From Thermoanaerobacter wiegelii Rt8.B1 (GTDB lineage: Bacteria; Bacillota; Thermoanaerobacteria; Thermoanaerobacterales; Thermoanaerobacteraceae), in assembly GCF_000147695.2 (NCBI RefSeq), contig NC_015958.1, positions 1,914,001 to 1,978,000 of the forward strand: a stretch of 64,000 nt of DNA, written 5' to 3'. The position numbers and the translations under genes were made by a program. Below are positions 35,306-46,198 of the stretch, one piece after another (positions within the stretch are counted from its first letter, which is position 1; every line of letters begins with the position of its first letter). Below the pieces are notes generated by a model. That model had not been told where the DNA came from. It worked only from the letters and a program-made list of their open reading frames with translations, and ran no database searches.

Positions 35306-37153
35306 TTATTTTCTAAAATATTCATATACAGCTTGAGCAGCTTTTTCATTCATTCCTTTCACTTTTTTAAGGTCCTCCAAACTTGCACTTCTTATTTCTT
35401 CTATAGATTTGAAGGCATCATATAAAGCTTTTGCCCTTTTTTCACCTATGCCAGGGATATTGAAAAGTTCGCTTTTAAATCTTTTGCTTTGCTTTTTTTT
35501 GTGGAAAGTTATAGCAAATCTATGAGCCTCTTCTTGTATTTGCGCAATCAGGCGAAAGGCTTTTGTAGTCATAGGTATGTCAATTTCACCTTGAGGTGAT
35601 ACAAGGCCTCGAGTCCTGTGTTTTGAATCTTTTACCATCCCATAAACAGGAATAGCAATCCCCAAACCATCCAATACCTGCAGTACAGCATTTACATGCC
35701 CTATACCACCGTCTATTAATATTAAATCAGGCATTTCAGCAAATTTGGCTTTATTCTCTTCAAGTTCACCTTTTTCAATAAGCTCTTTTTCTTCAATGGC
35801 ATGTAAAAAACGCCTTTCTATTACCTCTCTCATACTCTCATAATCGTCTTGCCCTTCAACATATTTTATGTTAAACTTCCTGTACTGACTTTTCTTAGGT
35901 TTTCCATCTGCAAACACTACCATAGACCCTACATTGTCTTGACCTCTTGTGTTTGATATATCATAGGCTTCAATCCTTTTGGCATAATCAAGTCCAACTA
36001 AATTAGAAAGTTCTAATACAGCCTGGTCTTTTGAAATTTTCTCTCTTATTGATATGTCACTCTTAAGAGCTTCTAAAGCATTTTGATAAACCATATCCAC
36101 CAGTTCTTTTTTCTTACCTCTCATAGGAATTGTTATAAAAACTTTGTTGCCTCTCTTTTGTGATAACCATTCACTGAGAAGCTCTCTTTCATCTAATTCC
36201 ACATCAATTATTATTTCTTTGGGAATGTAAGGGGCACCTTCATAAAATTGCTTTATAAAGGAAGAGATTATTTCCCCTCTTTCCATACCCTCTGTATTTT
36301 TCATATAATAATGCTCTCTTCCGCTTAATTTTCCATCTCGTACAAAGAACACCTGTATGCAGGAAATATCCGCGCCTCTAGCCATTGAAATTATATCCTG
36401 CTCATCTTCTCCTACTGATACTACCTTTTGTTTTTCTGATGTCCTTTCAATAGCAAAAATCTGGTCTCTAATCCTCGCTGCTTCCTCGAACCTCAATTCT
36501 TCCGCCGCTTTTTGCATGTCTTCTTTAAGTTTTTGTATGAGCCAATCTCTCTTTCCATCAAGAAAGAGAACTGCCTGATCAACTAATTTTCTATAATCTT
36601 CTTTATTTATTTTGTTAGTGCAAGGAGCAGAACACAATCCTATGTGGTAATAAAGACATTCTCTAACCTTACCCATGTCCTTTTCAATATTTCTGTTACA
36701 TGTCCTTATTGGAAACATTTTTCTAACAAGTTTTATAGTCTCCCTCACTGCAAAGGCACTGCTATAAGGCCCAAAGTATTTAGCCCCATCTGGCTCAATC
36801 CTTCTTGTAAACATTATGCGGGGATACTCTTCATTTACTGTAGCTTTAATATAGGGGTAATTTTTGTCATCTTTTAATAATACATTATACTTAGGCTTAT
36901 ACTTTTTAATTAAATTGCATTCCAACATTAAAGCTTCAAGTTCAGTGTCAGTAACAATGTACTCAAAGTCTTCCACATGAGAAAGCATTACTTTTACTTT
37001 TGGCAATTGATTTTCTTTGTTTTGAAAATACTGCCTTACTCTGTTTTTGAGAACTACAGCTTTACCTACATAAATTATTTTGCCACTTTTGTCTTTCATT
37101 ATATAAACGCCAGGTTTTTCAGGCAAAAGCTTTAATTTTTCTTCTATGGTCAT
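35306..37153 (-). CDS. uvrC: Excinuclease ABC subunit C
   Basis: 615 residues. The GIY-YIG nuclease is at the N-terminus (KPGVYIMKDKSGKIIYVGKA). A UVR motif lies near residues 205-235, the RNase H-like nuclease has AYDISNTRGQDNVGSMVVF and LILIDGGIGHVNAV, and a helix-hairpin-helix end reads FNIPGIGEKRAKALYDAF. It makes both incisions around UvrB-bound DNA damage. It is on the same strand as uvrA and uvrB, separated from them by three wall-growth genes. Confidence 0.97.
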   Translation of the reverse strand: MTIEEKLKLLPEKPGVYIMKDKSGKIIYVGKAVVLKNRVRQYFQNKENQLPKVKVMLSHVEDFEYIVTDTELEALMLECNLIKKYKPKYNVLLKDDKNYPYIKATVNEEYPRIMFTRRIEPDGAKYFGPYSSAFAVRETIKLVRKMFPIRTCNRNIEKDMGKVRECLYYHIGLCSAPCTNKINKEDYRKLVDQAVLFLDGKRDWLIQKLKEDMQKAAEELRFEEAARIRDQIFAIERTSEKQKVVSVGEDEQDIISMARGADISCIQVFFVRDGKLSGREHYYMKNTEGMERGEIISSFIKQFYEGAPYIPKEIIIDVELDERELLSEWLSQKRGNKVFITIPMRGKKKELVDMVYQNALEALKSDISIREKISKDQAVLELSNLVGLDYAKRIEAYDISNTRGQDNVGSMVVFADGKPKKSQYRKFNIKYVEGQDDYESMREVIERRFLHAIEEKELIEKGELEENKAKFAEMPDLILIDGGIGHVNAVLQVLDGLGIAIPVYGMVKDSKHRTRGLVSPQGEIDIPMTTKAFRLIAQIQEEAHRFAITFHKKKQSKRFKSELFNIPGIGEKRAKALYDAFKSIEEIRSASLEDLKKVKGMNEKAAQAVYEYFRK

Positions 37154-37170
37154 TATCCATCACCTTCAGG

Positions 37171-38592
37171 TCATTTAGTCAAATAAGCTCTTATTATATC
37201 TCTCGCTATAGGTGCTGCTACTTTCCCACCTTCACCGCCATTTTCAACTATTACACTTACAACTATCTGTGGATTTTCGGCAGGTGCAAAACCTACAAAC
37301 CAAGCATGGGGATCCCCATGAGGATTTTCTGCAGTACCAGTTTTGCCTGCAACTGTAATATCAGAAATCTGTGCAGCTTTACCTGTTCCCTCTTTATCGT
37401 TAACTACGCCTATCATCAATTGTTTAATAGTATCTGCCACCTTTTTTGATATAGGATTTAAATACTGTGAAGGAGTGCTTTTCTCAATGATTGCCCCTGA
37501 AATAGGATCTGCTACATATTTCATTAAATAGGGCTTCATCATAACTCCATCATTTGCAACGGCAGAAGCGACTAAAGCCATTGTAAGAGGTGTTACCAGC
37601 ATTTTCCCTTGTCCTATAGAAGTTTCCGCTAAATCAACCTTCCCATCAATAGGAGGAAATTGGTTTTTTGCTGTATCTATCTCTAAAGGAACTCGTTTAT
37701 CCAGTCCAAAAGCATAAGCCATTGTTTGCAAGTTTTCGCTTCCTAAATCTAAACCAACCTGTATAAAAAAGGAATTGCAAGACCTATAAAAAGCTTGTTT
37801 AAAATCCTCTATTCCATGAGCAATACCTCCAAAATCATTTATTCTATTACCCTCTACAATTATATATCCTTTACAATCAAAAGCCTTGTCATATAACTCA
37901 GGTTTATATGTCAAAACTGCTGCGGTAGTTATAATTTTAAAGACAGACCCTGGAGGATATAAACCTTGCGTAGCTCTATTTAAAACTACGTGCTCAGAAC
38001 TTGTCATTATTTCTTCCCAATTTTCTCCTAAAGTATTGGGGTCATAAGAAGGAGAAGAAACCATTGCTAAAATTTCTCCCGTCTTTGGATTTAAAGCTAC
38101 AACCGCTCCTTTTTTACCCTCCATCTCTTTATAAGCAAGGTCTTGAAGAGTTTTATCTATTGTCAAATATACATTATCTCCTACCTGTCCTTTTGCTAAA
38201 ACCAATTTTCTTAGAATAGTCATTGGATCATTTCCTACCATACCAAGTAATTCTTTGTCATAAGCTTTTTCTATTCCTGTATTTCCTTGTTGATATATTC
38301 TGCGACTATACCCTATTACTTGCGCAAAAGCAGGCCCATCTAGGTATTTCCTCTTTTGTGAGCCATCTACAAACACGCTTTTTGCAAGTACAGTCCCATT
38401 TCTGTCCAAAATACTACCTCGCAATATCTTTTTTTCTTGTTCTATAAGTCTTCGATTGTAAACACTATAAGAACTAGTAATTAATTTATCTCTTTCATAT
38501 ATTTGGAAATAAGTTAAATAGGCAATTAGCCCGAAAAAAAGTATAGAAAAAAGCCAAAACAAAATTTTAATATTGCGATTTAAGTTGGACAT
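37171..38592 (-). CDS. Class B penicillin-binding protein (peptidoglycan transpeptidase)
   Basis: 473 residues, rather short for a PBP2. One N-terminal membrane anchor (ILFWLFSILFFGLIAYLTYF) is followed by the transpeptidase domain with SxxK in PPGSVFKIITTAA, SxN in YRSCNSFF and KTG in VAGKTGTAENPHG. It cross-links peptidoglycan outside the membrane. It overlaps the upstream FtsW/RodA-type gene by 26 bp, as in the usual PBP-SEDS pairing. It resembles the PbpA type paired with RodA and an FHA protein. Confidence 0.93.
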   Translation of the reverse strand: MSNLNRNIKILFWLFSILFFGLIAYLTYFQIYERDKLITSSYSVYNRRLIEQEKKILRGSILDRNGTVLAKSVFVDGSQKRKYLDGPAFAQVIGYSRRIYQQGNTGIEKAYDKELLGMVGNDPMTILRKLVLAKGQVGDNVYLTIDKTLQDLAYKEMEGKKGAVVALNPKTGEILAMVSSPSYDPNTLGENWEEIMTSSEHVVLNRATQGLYPPGSVFKIITTAAVLTYKPELYDKAFDCKGYIIVEGNRINDFGGIAHGIEDFKQAFYRSCNSFFIQVGLDLGSENLQTMAYAFGLDKRVPLEIDTAKNQFPPIDGKVDLAETSIGQGKMLVTPLTMALVASAVANDGVMMKPYLMKYVADPISGAIIEKSTPSQYLNPISKKVADTIKQLMIGVVNDKEGTGKAAQISDITVAGKTGTAENPHGDPHAWFVGFAPAENPQIVVSVIVENGGEGGKVAAPIARDIIRAYLTK

Positions 38593-39811
38593 CCTGTCGC
38601 TCCTCCTTAAGAGCTATGCCATTGAGCATACCCAATGTCACAAAGCTCGTCACCATAGAACTACCACCATAACTTACAAAGGGAAGGGTTACCCCTGTCA
38701 GAGGTATGAATTTTATGACACCACCAATTATAGTAAAAACTTGTAAACTAAACATTGAAATAAGGCCTGTAGCTACTAATACACCAAACTCGTCTTTAGC
38801 ATTTAGTGCTACTTTAATCCCTCTATACATTATAACAAAATACACAAGAATTATGGCTATAGCACCTAAAAGTCCAAATTCTTCACTAATAGCAGAAAAT
38901 ATGAAGTCACTTGCCACAACCGGTATATACTCTGGATGCCCCATGCCAAGCCCTGTGCCAAAAAAGCCTCCCGCAGCAATGGCGAAAAGGGATTGTACAA
39001 TTTGATATGTTTTTCCTGGTACATCCATCCAAGGATTCAACCATGCCTCAATTCTTACTCTTACGTGCCAAAACAAAAAGTAGGATATTATGCCTCCTAA
39101 AACAAATAGCCCAATCCCTACTGCTGTGTACAATAGATTAGAAGTAGATACAAAAATTAATAATACTGTAGTAGCATAAAATAAAAACGCCATCCCTAAG
39201 TCTTTTTCTAATACAAATATTCCTACAATTACAAGAGTTATTAATCCTAAAATAAATATGTCTTTTGTTTCTCTCCTGGTGCACAAATATTTTGCCAAAA
39301 AAATTATATATATTATCTTAGCAAGTTCAGCTGGCTGAACATATATGCCGTCAAAAGTAAGCCAGTTTTTAGCACCACCTATCTCTCTTCCAAAAATTAA
39401 TGTGGAGCCTAGTAGTGCTATTGTAAGTACAATGTAAATAGCTTCCCCATATTTAAGTTTATAAAGTAAATCGTAGTATTTTGAAATATATGAGGAAATG
39501 AAGTAAAGTAAAAATCCTATTGCAATCCAAACAATCTGCTTTATGAGCAAATCCGGAGCAACCCTGTATATCATTATAAGTCCCATTTCTGTTAAAAAAG
39601 AAGTTAAAATGATAAATTGGATTTCACCCAATGGAAACAATCTTACATGTAAGTAATAAACAATATAAATTAATATTGGAAATGCCAATGTAAAATATAT
39701 AGTGTCAAATCCTTCCGGTTTATTGTATATAAAAAGCAGCAAAAAGGCTATTACAAATATCCAAAAAACATTTTTCATGGCTTTAGAACCGGTTTTTACA
39801 TATTCCTCCAT
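38567..39811 (-). CDS. FtsW/RodA/SpoVE family peptidoglycan glycosyltransferase
   Basis: About 414 residues from the ATG at 39811, behind AGGTGAATGAT; the frame runs further upstream without a ribosome site. About ten membrane segments, with SEDS motifs GGAKNWLTFDGIYVQPAELAK-type (residues about 160-180), EKDLGMAFLFY and LPFVSYGGSSMVTSF near the end. SEDS proteins polymerise lipid II glycan strands together with a class B PBP, here encoded by the overlapping next gene. Confidence 0.93.
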   Translation of the reverse strand: MEEYVKTGSKAMKNVFWIFVIAFLLLFIYNKPEGFDTIYFTLAFPILIYIVYYLHVRLFPLGEIQFIILTSFLTEMGLIMIYRVAPDLLIKQIVWIAIGFLLYFISSYISKYYDLLYKLKYGEAIYIVLTIALLGSTLIFGREIGGAKNWLTFDGIYVQPAELAKIIYIIFLAKYLCTRRETKDIFILGLITLVIVGIFVLEKDLGMAFLFYATTVLLIFVSTSNLLYTAVGIGLFVLGGIISYFLFWHVRVRIEAWLNPWMDVPGKTYQIVQSLFAIAAGGFFGTGLGMGHPEYIPVVASDFIFSAISEEFGLLGAIAIILVYFVIMYRGIKVALNAKDEFGVLVATGLISMFSLQVFTIIGGVIKFIPLTGVTLPFVSYGGSSMVTSFVTLGMLNGIALKEERQDVQLKSQY

Positions 39812-39881
39812 ATCATTCACCTGCAAATATGTATTAAAATTTAGTGTGTAATTTCTCCAGCTAACAATTTGTACAGACCAC

Positions 39882-40286
39882 TTACAAAATAAATTTAAGT
39901 TCAACATCCCCTAAAGTAATTACGTCTCCATTTTTAATTTTAGCAATTCCCTTTATTCGCTTGCCATTCACAAAGGTGCCATTAGTGCTGTTTAAGTCTT
40001 GTATATAAAATCTTTTGCCTCTCTTTCGTATGATAGCATGTCGTGCAGACACATAAGGGCTTTCAATTACTATATCGCATTCCTCCGACCTTCCTATGGT
40101 AGTAACTTCAAAAAGATTAAAAGTCCTTTCTCCATTTAAAAAAGAAAGTTTAGCCGCTGTTATTTGCCTCTCATATCTTGCCCCTTTTATGTCCATATAC
40201 ACTATTTTAAAAACCCTGTATAAAAACAGGTAGATGAGAAAAATAAGGACATATTTTAATATCTGAGAAGCTATGGCATAATACAT
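39882..40286 (-). CDS. FHA-domain protein with an N-terminal membrane segment
   Basis: 134 residues. A hydrophobic segment (YVLIFLIYLFLYRVFKIVYM) anchors it, followed by a forkhead-associated domain with GRSEECDIVIESPYVSARHA and DLNSTNGTFVNGKRI. FHA domains bind phosphothreonine. The order FHA, RodA-type, PBP echoes the wall-growth cluster of actinobacteria, where a Ser/Thr kinase controls it; no kinase gene is in this window. The ribosome site is GAGGTG. Confidence 0.9.
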   Translation of the reverse strand: MYYAIASQILKYVLIFLIYLFLYRVFKIVYMDIKGARYERQITAAKLSFLNGERTFNLFEVTTIGRSEECDIVIESPYVSARHAIIRKRGKRFYIQDLNSTNGTFVNGKRIKGIAKIKNGDVITLGDVELKFIL

Positions 40287-40295
40287 AAATTCACC

Positions 40296-43079
40296 TCATT
40301 TTTGAGAAAGGACTTTTTTCAAAAAATGGCCTGTATAAGAATTCTCATTAGCAGCAACTTCTTCAGGTGTCCCTGTAGCTATTACCATTCCACCCTTGTC
40401 TCCACCTTCTGGTCCTAAGTCAATAATATAGTCTGCACTTTTTATGACATCTAAGTTGTGTTCAATTACAATAACAGTATTACCTGCATCAGTTAATCTA
40501 TTTAAAACGTCAAGAAGCCTATGAACATCTGCAAAATGTAATCCAGTCGTAGGCTCATCCAAAATATATAATGTCTTACCTGTAGGTCTTTTAGAAAGTT
40601 CAGTAGCTAATTTTACTCTTTGGGCTTCTCCTCCTGAAAGCTGAGTAGAAGGTTGCCCTAGCCTAATATATCCTAGTCCTACATCATACAAAGTCATCAA
40701 TTTATTTTTTATTCTAGGTATATTTTCAAAAAACTCTAATGCTTCTTCTACTGTCATATTAAGTACATCCGAAATGTTTTTTCCTTTATATTTTACTTCC
40801 AATGTCTCCCTATTATACCTTTGCCCTTTGCAGACCTCACAAGGGACATACACATCCGGCAAAAAGTTCATCTCAATTTTAATTATGCCATCTCCTCCGC
40901 AGGCTTCACACCTTCCACCTTTAACATTAAAACTAAATCTCCCTGGTTTATAACCTCTCATTTTAGCTTCTGGGGTATTTGCAAAAACCTCTCTTATATA
41001 GTCGAAAACTCCTGTATAGGTAGCAGGATTTGAACGAGGAGTCCTGCCTATAGGAGACTGGTCAATATTTATTACTTTATCTATATTATCGATACCCTCT
41101 ATTGCATCGTGCATACCTGGTTTATCTTTGGACTTATAAATCTTCTGTGCCAATGCTTTGTACAGTATCTCATTTATAAGGGTGCTTTTGCCTGAGCCAG
41201 AAACCCCTGTAACGCATATAAATACTCCAAGAGGGAAAACCACATCTATATTTTTTAAATTGTTTTCCTTAGCTCCTTTCACTATTAAAGCTTTTCCATT
41301 AGGTTTTCTCCTCTGTTTTGGCACTTCTATCTTTATTTTGCCACTTAAATACTGTCCTGTAATTGACTTTTCACATTTTAACACATCTTCTATCGTACCC
41401 GCAACTACAATTTCTCCTCCATGCTCACCTGCACCTGGTCCTACATCCACAATGTAGTCTGCCGCATATATTGTATCTTCGTCGTGCTCTACTACTATAA
41501 GAGTATTGCCTTGGTCTCTTAATTTTTTTAAGGAATTTATAAGCCTTTCATTATCTCTTTGATGAAGTCCAATGCTGGGCTCGTCCAAGATGTATGTAAC
41601 TCCTACAAGCCCAGAGCCTATCTGGCTTGCCAATCTTATCCTTTGTGCTTCTCCACCTGATAAAGTAGCTGCAGGCCTTGACAGAGTCAAATAATCAAGT
41701 CCTACATCTACAAGAAAATTAAGCCTTGCTTTTATTTCTTTTAAAATTGGCTTTGCAATAATCTCATGTCTTTCTGTTAATTTGAGTTGGTCAATAAATT
41801 TTATAAGCTCGCCAACAGAAAGGTCTGTCATTTCTTTTATGGAAAGTCCACCAACAGTCACAGCTAACGCTTCTGGCTTTAATCTTGCTCCATGGCATGC
41901 AGGACAAGTAACCGGTCTCATATACTTTTCTATCTCTTCTTTTATAAAATCTGAAGAAGTATTGTTGTACCTTCTTTCAAGATTGTTTACTATCCCTTCA
42001 AATCCATAGGACTTTCCTTTTGTATCTTTGCCATAAAGCAGTACATTTTTTAAATCTTCACTAAACTTTTCATAAGGAGTATTCTCTGTATATCCAAAAT
42101 GTTCAATCAATCTTAAAATGTTGTAATAAGCATAACTATCCTGTGAAGCAACAATCCCCGGCAACAACCCATTTGCTAATGATTTTTTAGGGTCTTGTAT
42201 TAAAAGCTCTGGATCTACCTTCATAAATTCTCCCAATCCAGTGCAAACAGGACAAGCCCCATAAGGGCTATTGAAGGAAAACATTCTCGGAGAAAGCTCC
42301 TCAATACTTATGTTGCACTCTGTACAAGCGTATTTTTCAGAGAGTGTAAAGCTTTCTCCGTCTATTACATCAATAGTAACTATCCCATCTGCTAATTTTA
42401 AAGCTGTTTCTATAGAATCCGTCAGCCTCATGTCAATTCCCGGTTTTATAATAATCCTATCTACTACGACTTCAATAGTATGCTTTTTATTTTTGTCAAG
42501 CTTAATTTCCTCATTTACATCGTACATGACCCCATCAATTTTTACCCTGACATATCCACTCTTTTTTATGTCATTTAAAAGTTTAGCATATTCCCCTTTT
42601 CTTCCTCTAATAACAGGAGCCAGTACCTGTATCCTTGTACCTTCTGGCAATTCTTTGACTCTGTCAACCATCTGATCTATAGTTTGCATGCTAATCTCTT
42701 TTCCGCAAACAGGACAATGGGGGATCCCAGCCCTTGCATATAAAAGTCTTAGATAGTCGTAAATCTCAGTTATCGTACCTACAGTAGAACGAGGGTTTTT
42801 ATTTGTGGTCTTTTGGTCTATAGATATTGCCGGTGAAAGTCCTTCTATATAATCAACGTCTGGTTTATCCATTTGTCCTAAAAATTGCCTTGCATAAGCA
42901 GACAAAGACTCCACATATCTCCTCTGACCTTCGGCATAAATGGTATCAAAGGCAAGAGAAGACTTGCCAGAGCCTGATAAACCCGTTATCACAGTTAATT
43001 TATCTCGTGGAATCTCCAAATCTATATTTTTTAAATTGTGAACTCTTGCCCCTTTAATTACAATTTTGTCCTTCACCAT
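40296..43079 (-). CDS. uvrA: Excinuclease ABC subunit A
   Basis: 927 residues with two ABC ATPase modules. Walker A motifs are [12 protein letters not shown] near residue 32 and [13 protein letters not shown] near 640. ABC signatures are [13 protein letters not shown] and [13 protein letters not shown]. Zinc-binding CPVC/CPAC/CEACGG pairs are all present. It detects damaged DNA and loads UvrB. It directly follows uvrB with 9 bp between, so the two are co-transcribed. Confidence 0.98.
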   Translation of the reverse strand: MVKDKIVIKGARVHNLKNIDLEIPRDKLTVITGLSGSGKSSLAFDTIYAEGQRRYVESLSAYARQFLGQMDKPDVDYIEGLSPAISIDQKTTNKNPRSTVGTITEIYDYLRLLYARAGIPHCPVCGKEISMQTIDQMVDRVKELPEGTRIQVLAPVIRGRKGEYAKLLNDIKKSGYVRVKIDGVMYDVNEEIKLDKNKKHTIEVVVDRIIIKPGIDMRLTDSIETALKLADGIVTIDVIDGESFTLSEKYACTECNISIEELSPRMFSFNSPYGACPVCTGLGEFMKVDPELLIQDPKKSLANGLLPGIVASQDSYAYYNILRLIEHFGYTENTPYEKFSEDLKNVLLYGKDTKGKSYGFEGIVNNLERRYNNTSSDFIKEEIEKYMRPVTCPACHGARLKPEALAVTVGGLSIKEMTDLSVGELIKFIDQLKLTERHEIIAKPILKEIKARLNFLVDVGLDYLTLSRPAATLSGGEAQRIRLASQIGSGLVGVTYILDEPSIGLHQRDNERLINSLKKLRDQGNTLIVVEHDEDTIYAADYIVDVGPGAGEHGGEIVVAGTIEDVLKCEKSITGQYLSGKIKIEVPKQRRKPNGKALIVKGAKENNLKNIDVVFPLGVFICVTGVSGSGKSTLINEILYKALAQKIYKSKDKPGMHDAIEGIDNIDKVINIDQSPIGRTPRSNPATYTGVFDYIREVFANTPEAKMRGYKPGRFSFNVKGGRCEACGGDGIIKIEMNFLPDVYVPCEVCKGQRYNRETLEVKYKGKNISDVLNMTVEEALEFFENIPRIKNKLMTLYDVGLGYIRLGQPSTQLSGGEAQRVKLATELSKRPTGKTLYILDEPTTGLHFADVHRLLDVLNRLTDAGNTVIVIEHNLDVIKSADYIIDLGPEGGDKGGMVIATGTPEEVAANENSYTGHFLKKVLSQK

Positions 43080-43088
43080 GATTTCACC

Positions 43089-45074
43089 TCAAACTACTTC
43101 CTCCAACTGTTTCTTCAATTCAAAAATCACATCTCTCAATTTTGCAGCCTTTTCAAACTGCAGCTCAATTGCAGCTTCTTTCATTTCTTTTTCAAGTTGC
43201 TCTATAGTTGACTTAATAATTTCAGGGTCATAAGTCTTAACTTTCTTTCTTGTGTACTTCTGTTCTTCTTCAGCAACGTGAGTAGCTTCAATTACATCTC
43301 TTACTCCCTTAATTACTGTCTTTGGAGTTATACCATGTTTTTTGTTATATTCCATTTGTATCTTTCTTCTTCTATTTGTCTCATCAATCGCCCTTTTCAT
43401 AGAATTTGTCACAGTATCTGCATACATTATCACTCTTCCTTCCGCATTTCTTGCAGCACGTCCTATAGTCTGTATTAAAGAAGTCTCTGAACGCAAAAAT
43501 CCCTCTTTGTCTGCGTCTAATATTGCCACCAAAGCAACCTCAGGTATGTCTAATCCCTCTCTCAAAAGGTTTATGCCTATTAAAACATCGAATTTACCCA
43601 GCCTTAAATCTCTTATTATTTCAACCCTTTCAATCGTCTCAATATCAGAATGTAAATATTTTACTTTTATTCCCATATCCTTGAGATAATCCGTTAAATC
43701 TTCTGCCATCTTTTTTGTAAGGGTCGTAACAAGCACTCTAAAGCCTTTATCAACTGTTTTTCTAATTTCCCCTATCAAATCATCTACTTGTCCCTTAACA
43801 GGCTTTACTATCACTTCTGGATCCACAAGACCTGTCGGTCGTATTAACTGCTCAACAACCTGCTCTGAATGTTCAATCTCATAAGGCCCTGGTGTTGCAG
43901 AAACAAAGATAACTTGATTTATCCTCTCTTCAAACTCTTCAAAAGTAAGGGGACGATTGTCAAAAGCAGAAGGAAGTCTAAATCCGTATTCTACTAATGC
44001 TTCTTTCCTTGACCTATCTCCATTGTACATTCCTCTGATCTGAGGAATTGTCACATGAGACTCATCTATAAAAATGAGAAAATCTTTAGGAAAATAATCT
44101 AAAAGGGTATAAGGAGGGCTTCCTGGAGGTCTTCCTGAAATATGCCTTGAATAATTTTCTATTCCTTGGCAGTAGCCCATCTCTTGTAGCATTTCTAAAT
44201 CGTAATTTGTCCTCTGTCTTAATCTTTCAGCCTCTACTATTTTGCCAGCATCTTTAAGTTCTTTATACCTTTGCTCCAATTCTTCTCGAATGCTTTTTAT
44301 TGCTCTTTCCAATTTGTCTTTTGAAGTAGCATAGTGAGAAGCCGGAAATATAGCCACGTGTTTTCTTAATCCCAGTACTTCACCTGTTAACACATCAATT
44401 TCTGCTATTCTGTCAATTTCATCTCCAAAAAGCTCAACCCTTATCGCCTTATTAGAAAAAGAAGCAGGGAAAATTTCTATTACATCTCCTCTTACCCTGA
44501 ATTTGCCTCTTGTAAAATTCACATCATTTCTTTCATATTGTATATCCACAAGCTTTTTAATTATTTCGTCTCTATCCTTTATCATTCCCGGCCTTAGAGA
44601 AAGCATAAGATTTTCGTAATCTACAGGGTCACCTAAGCCATATATACAAGAAACACTTGCGACAATTATAACGTCTCTTCGCTCAAAAAGAGCTGCCGTA
44701 GCAGAGTGCCTCAATTTGTCTATTTCTTCATTTATAGAAGCATCTTTTTCAATATAAGTATCAGTTTGGGGTATATAAGCCTCCGGTTGGTAGTAGTCAT
44801 AATAACTCACAAAATATTCTACAGCATTCTCAGGAAAAAATTCTTTAAATTCACTATACAATTGCGCAGCCAAAGTCTTATTATGGGCAATGACAAGAGT
44901 AGGGCGATTTAACTTTTGTATTATATTAGCCATAGTAAAAGTCTTTCCAGAACCTGTGACACCTAACAAAGTTTGAAATCTATATCCTTTTTTTACTCCT
45001 TCAACTAATTTCTCTATAGCTTGAGGTTGGTCTCCTGTTGGTTTAAAATTAGATACCAACTTAAATCCACTCAT
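43089..45074 (-). CDS. uvrB: Excinuclease ABC subunit B
   Basis: About 661 residues from the ATG at 45074 behind AGAGGGTAGGA; an in-frame ATG at 45101 lacks a ribosome site. Walker A is [13 protein letters not shown], followed by the beta-hairpin region [13 protein letters not shown]. Helicase motif DESHVTIPQ, then [13 protein letters not shown], and a C-terminal UVR motif that binds UvrC are present. It verifies the lesion in nucleotide excision repair. Confidence 0.98.
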   Translation of the reverse strand: MSGFKLVSNFKPTGDQPQAIEKLVEGVKKGYRFQTLLGVTGSGKTFTMANIIQKLNRPTLVIAHNKTLAAQLYSEFKEFFPENAVEYFVSYYDYYQPEAYIPQTDTYIEKDASINEEIDKLRHSATAALFERRDVIIVASVSCIYGLGDPVDYENLMLSLRPGMIKDRDEIIKKLVDIQYERNDVNFTRGKFRVRGDVIEIFPASFSNKAIRVELFGDEIDRIAEIDVLTGEVLGLRKHVAIFPASHYATSKDKLERAIKSIREELEQRYKELKDAGKIVEAERLRQRTNYDLEMLQEMGYCQGIENYSRHISGRPPGSPPYTLLDYFPKDFLIFIDESHVTIPQIRGMYNGDRSRKEALVEYGFRLPSAFDNRPLTFEEFEERINQVIFVSATPGPYEIEHSEQVVEQLIRPTGLVDPEVIVKPVKGQVDDLIGEIRKTVDKGFRVLVTTLTKKMAEDLTDYLKDMGIKVKYLHSDIETIERVEIIRDLRLGKFDVLIGINLLREGLDIPEVALVAILDADKEGFLRSETSLIQTIGRAARNAEGRVIMYADTVTNSMKRAIDETNRRRKIQMEYNKKHGITPKTVIKGVRDVIEATHVAEEEQKYTRKKVKTYDPEIIKSTIEQLEKEMKEAAIELQFEKAAKLRDVIFELKKQLEEVV

Positions 45075-45154
45075 TTTCCTACCCTCTTTGCAATTTATCA
45101 TTTATTTATTATAGCATACCCTACTTCTCAACACAAACATAACCAAACAGCCGT

Positions 45155-45441
45155 CCGTGTCAAGATCTTGTAGGTAAAGATGTAGCTACACTTTATAAAT
45201 GGCTGACATTTTGCACAAAGCGCGCGACTTGTCTGAGCAGTTGCTAAACTTAGCAAGACCGAAGGATGGAGGCGGGGCCGAAGGCAAGGATGCCGGAGGC
45301 TGACCCCTGAGGCAAGGAAGCCGAATAGGTCAGGAACCTCGCCGGAATCCAAGGTCGAGCGTTAGTTTAGCCTGCGAAGACACTGGAGCAAGTTGTGCAA
45401 AATGTCAGCTATATTATTTTTTACCTACTGAAATTTTACAC
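45155..45441 (-). repeat. GC-rich foldback element, copy E (variant subfamily, inverted)
   Basis: Inverted relative to copies A, B, D and F, with a different outer part. The two ends share GTAGGTAAA and GCTGACATTTTGCACAA in opposite orientation. The core (GCGTTAGTTTAGCCTGCG, AGGTCGAGCG, GGCGGGGCCGAAGGCAAGG) matches the family. ACCAAACAGCCG occurs outside both ends (45142 and 45444), the right one being part of the comB terminator. It fills the uvrB-comB gap. Confidence 0.75.
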
Positions 45442-45447
45442 ATACCA

Positions 45448-45475
45448 AACAGCCGGCCTTTACAGGTCGGCTGAA
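45448..45475 (-). terminator. Terminator after comB
   Basis: On the minus strand CAGCCGACCTGTAAAGGCCG GCTG folds into a stem followed by TTTGGTATG. It lies directly after the comB gene. Part of it is repeated at the far side of element E. Confidence 0.55.
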
Positions 45476-46185
45476 TTTCTTATGACTCCATCCTTGAGTT
45501 TTGGTACAATATCAAACTTATCAACTGTTAAACAAAATTCTATGTCTTCTTTATATCCTAATTCTTCTAATCTCTTTAAGTGATACCCATGTTTCATTAT
45601 TTCATACAAGTTATCTTCATAGGGTTTATACAAAAAATAGCTGGCTTTTGATAAATCATCACTTTCAAATTTCATTAAATCTTGCAATTTTTTATATATC
45701 ACTCCAGCAGTTATTATGTCGTCAAAAGAAAATTTCCCTTCTGTACCAGCACATACAATTACTGTATCTTTATTGCTTGTGTATATATACTTAGCAACAG
45801 CAGAAGCATTTAAAAGGCATCCTAAAATTACATTATCTGCTAAAGAGACTTTTTTTAAAGCTTTTGTTCCATTAGTAGTAGTAAAAATTATCGTTTTATT
45901 CTCTACTTTTTCACGAGTATACTCTAAAGGAGAATTAGATAGGTCAAAACCTTCAATCTTTGTAGAGTTTCTTTCCCCAGCTAAAAGATAAGTTTTTTTA
46001 TCTAAACTTTTTGCAAGTTCGATCGCTTCTTCTACTTCTGAAACTGGAATAATCTCTTTAGCTCCGTTGTACAAAGCAGTAGTAATAACACTTGTCGCCC
46101 GTAGAGTATCTATTACAACGACATTTTTGTCTTTTAATTCTCTTTCATTAATAGAATTATATGTTTCAAAAGTTTGTAAAAACAC
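45460..46185 (-). CDS. comB: 2-phosphosulfolactate phosphatase family protein
   Basis: 241 residues, ComB family. NVVVIDTLRATSVITTALYN (residues about 21-40), LLAGERNSTKIEGFDLSNSP, IIFTTTNGTKAL and SFDDIITAG match it. Translation starts at a GTG eight bases after AAGGAGG. In methanogens ComB removes phosphate from phosphosulfolactate on the way to coenzyme M. Clostridia lack that pathway, and no comA or comC partner is adjacent, so the real substrate may differ. It follows the PDZ-protein gene in the ctpA-ftsE series. Confidence 0.88.
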   Translation of the reverse strand: MFLQTFETYNSINERELKDKNVVVIDTLRATSVITTALYNGAKEIIPVSEVEEAIELAKSLDKKTYLLAGERNSTKIEGFDLSNSPLEYTREKVENKTIIFTTTNGTKALKKVSLADNVILGCLLNASAVAKYIYTSNKDTVIVCAGTEGKFSFDDIITAGVIYKKLQDLMKFESDDLSKASYFLYKPYEDNLYEIMKHGYHLKRLEELGYKEDIEFCLTVDKFDIVPKLKDGVIRNSADL

Positions 46186-46198
46186 ACACTTTGCCTCC

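Noticed and set aside
45128-45352. 74-codon frame in GC-rich element E, with similar frames in copies A, B and C
   Set aside because: Open only because GC-rich repeats contain few stops; the sequence does not persist between copies as a protein.
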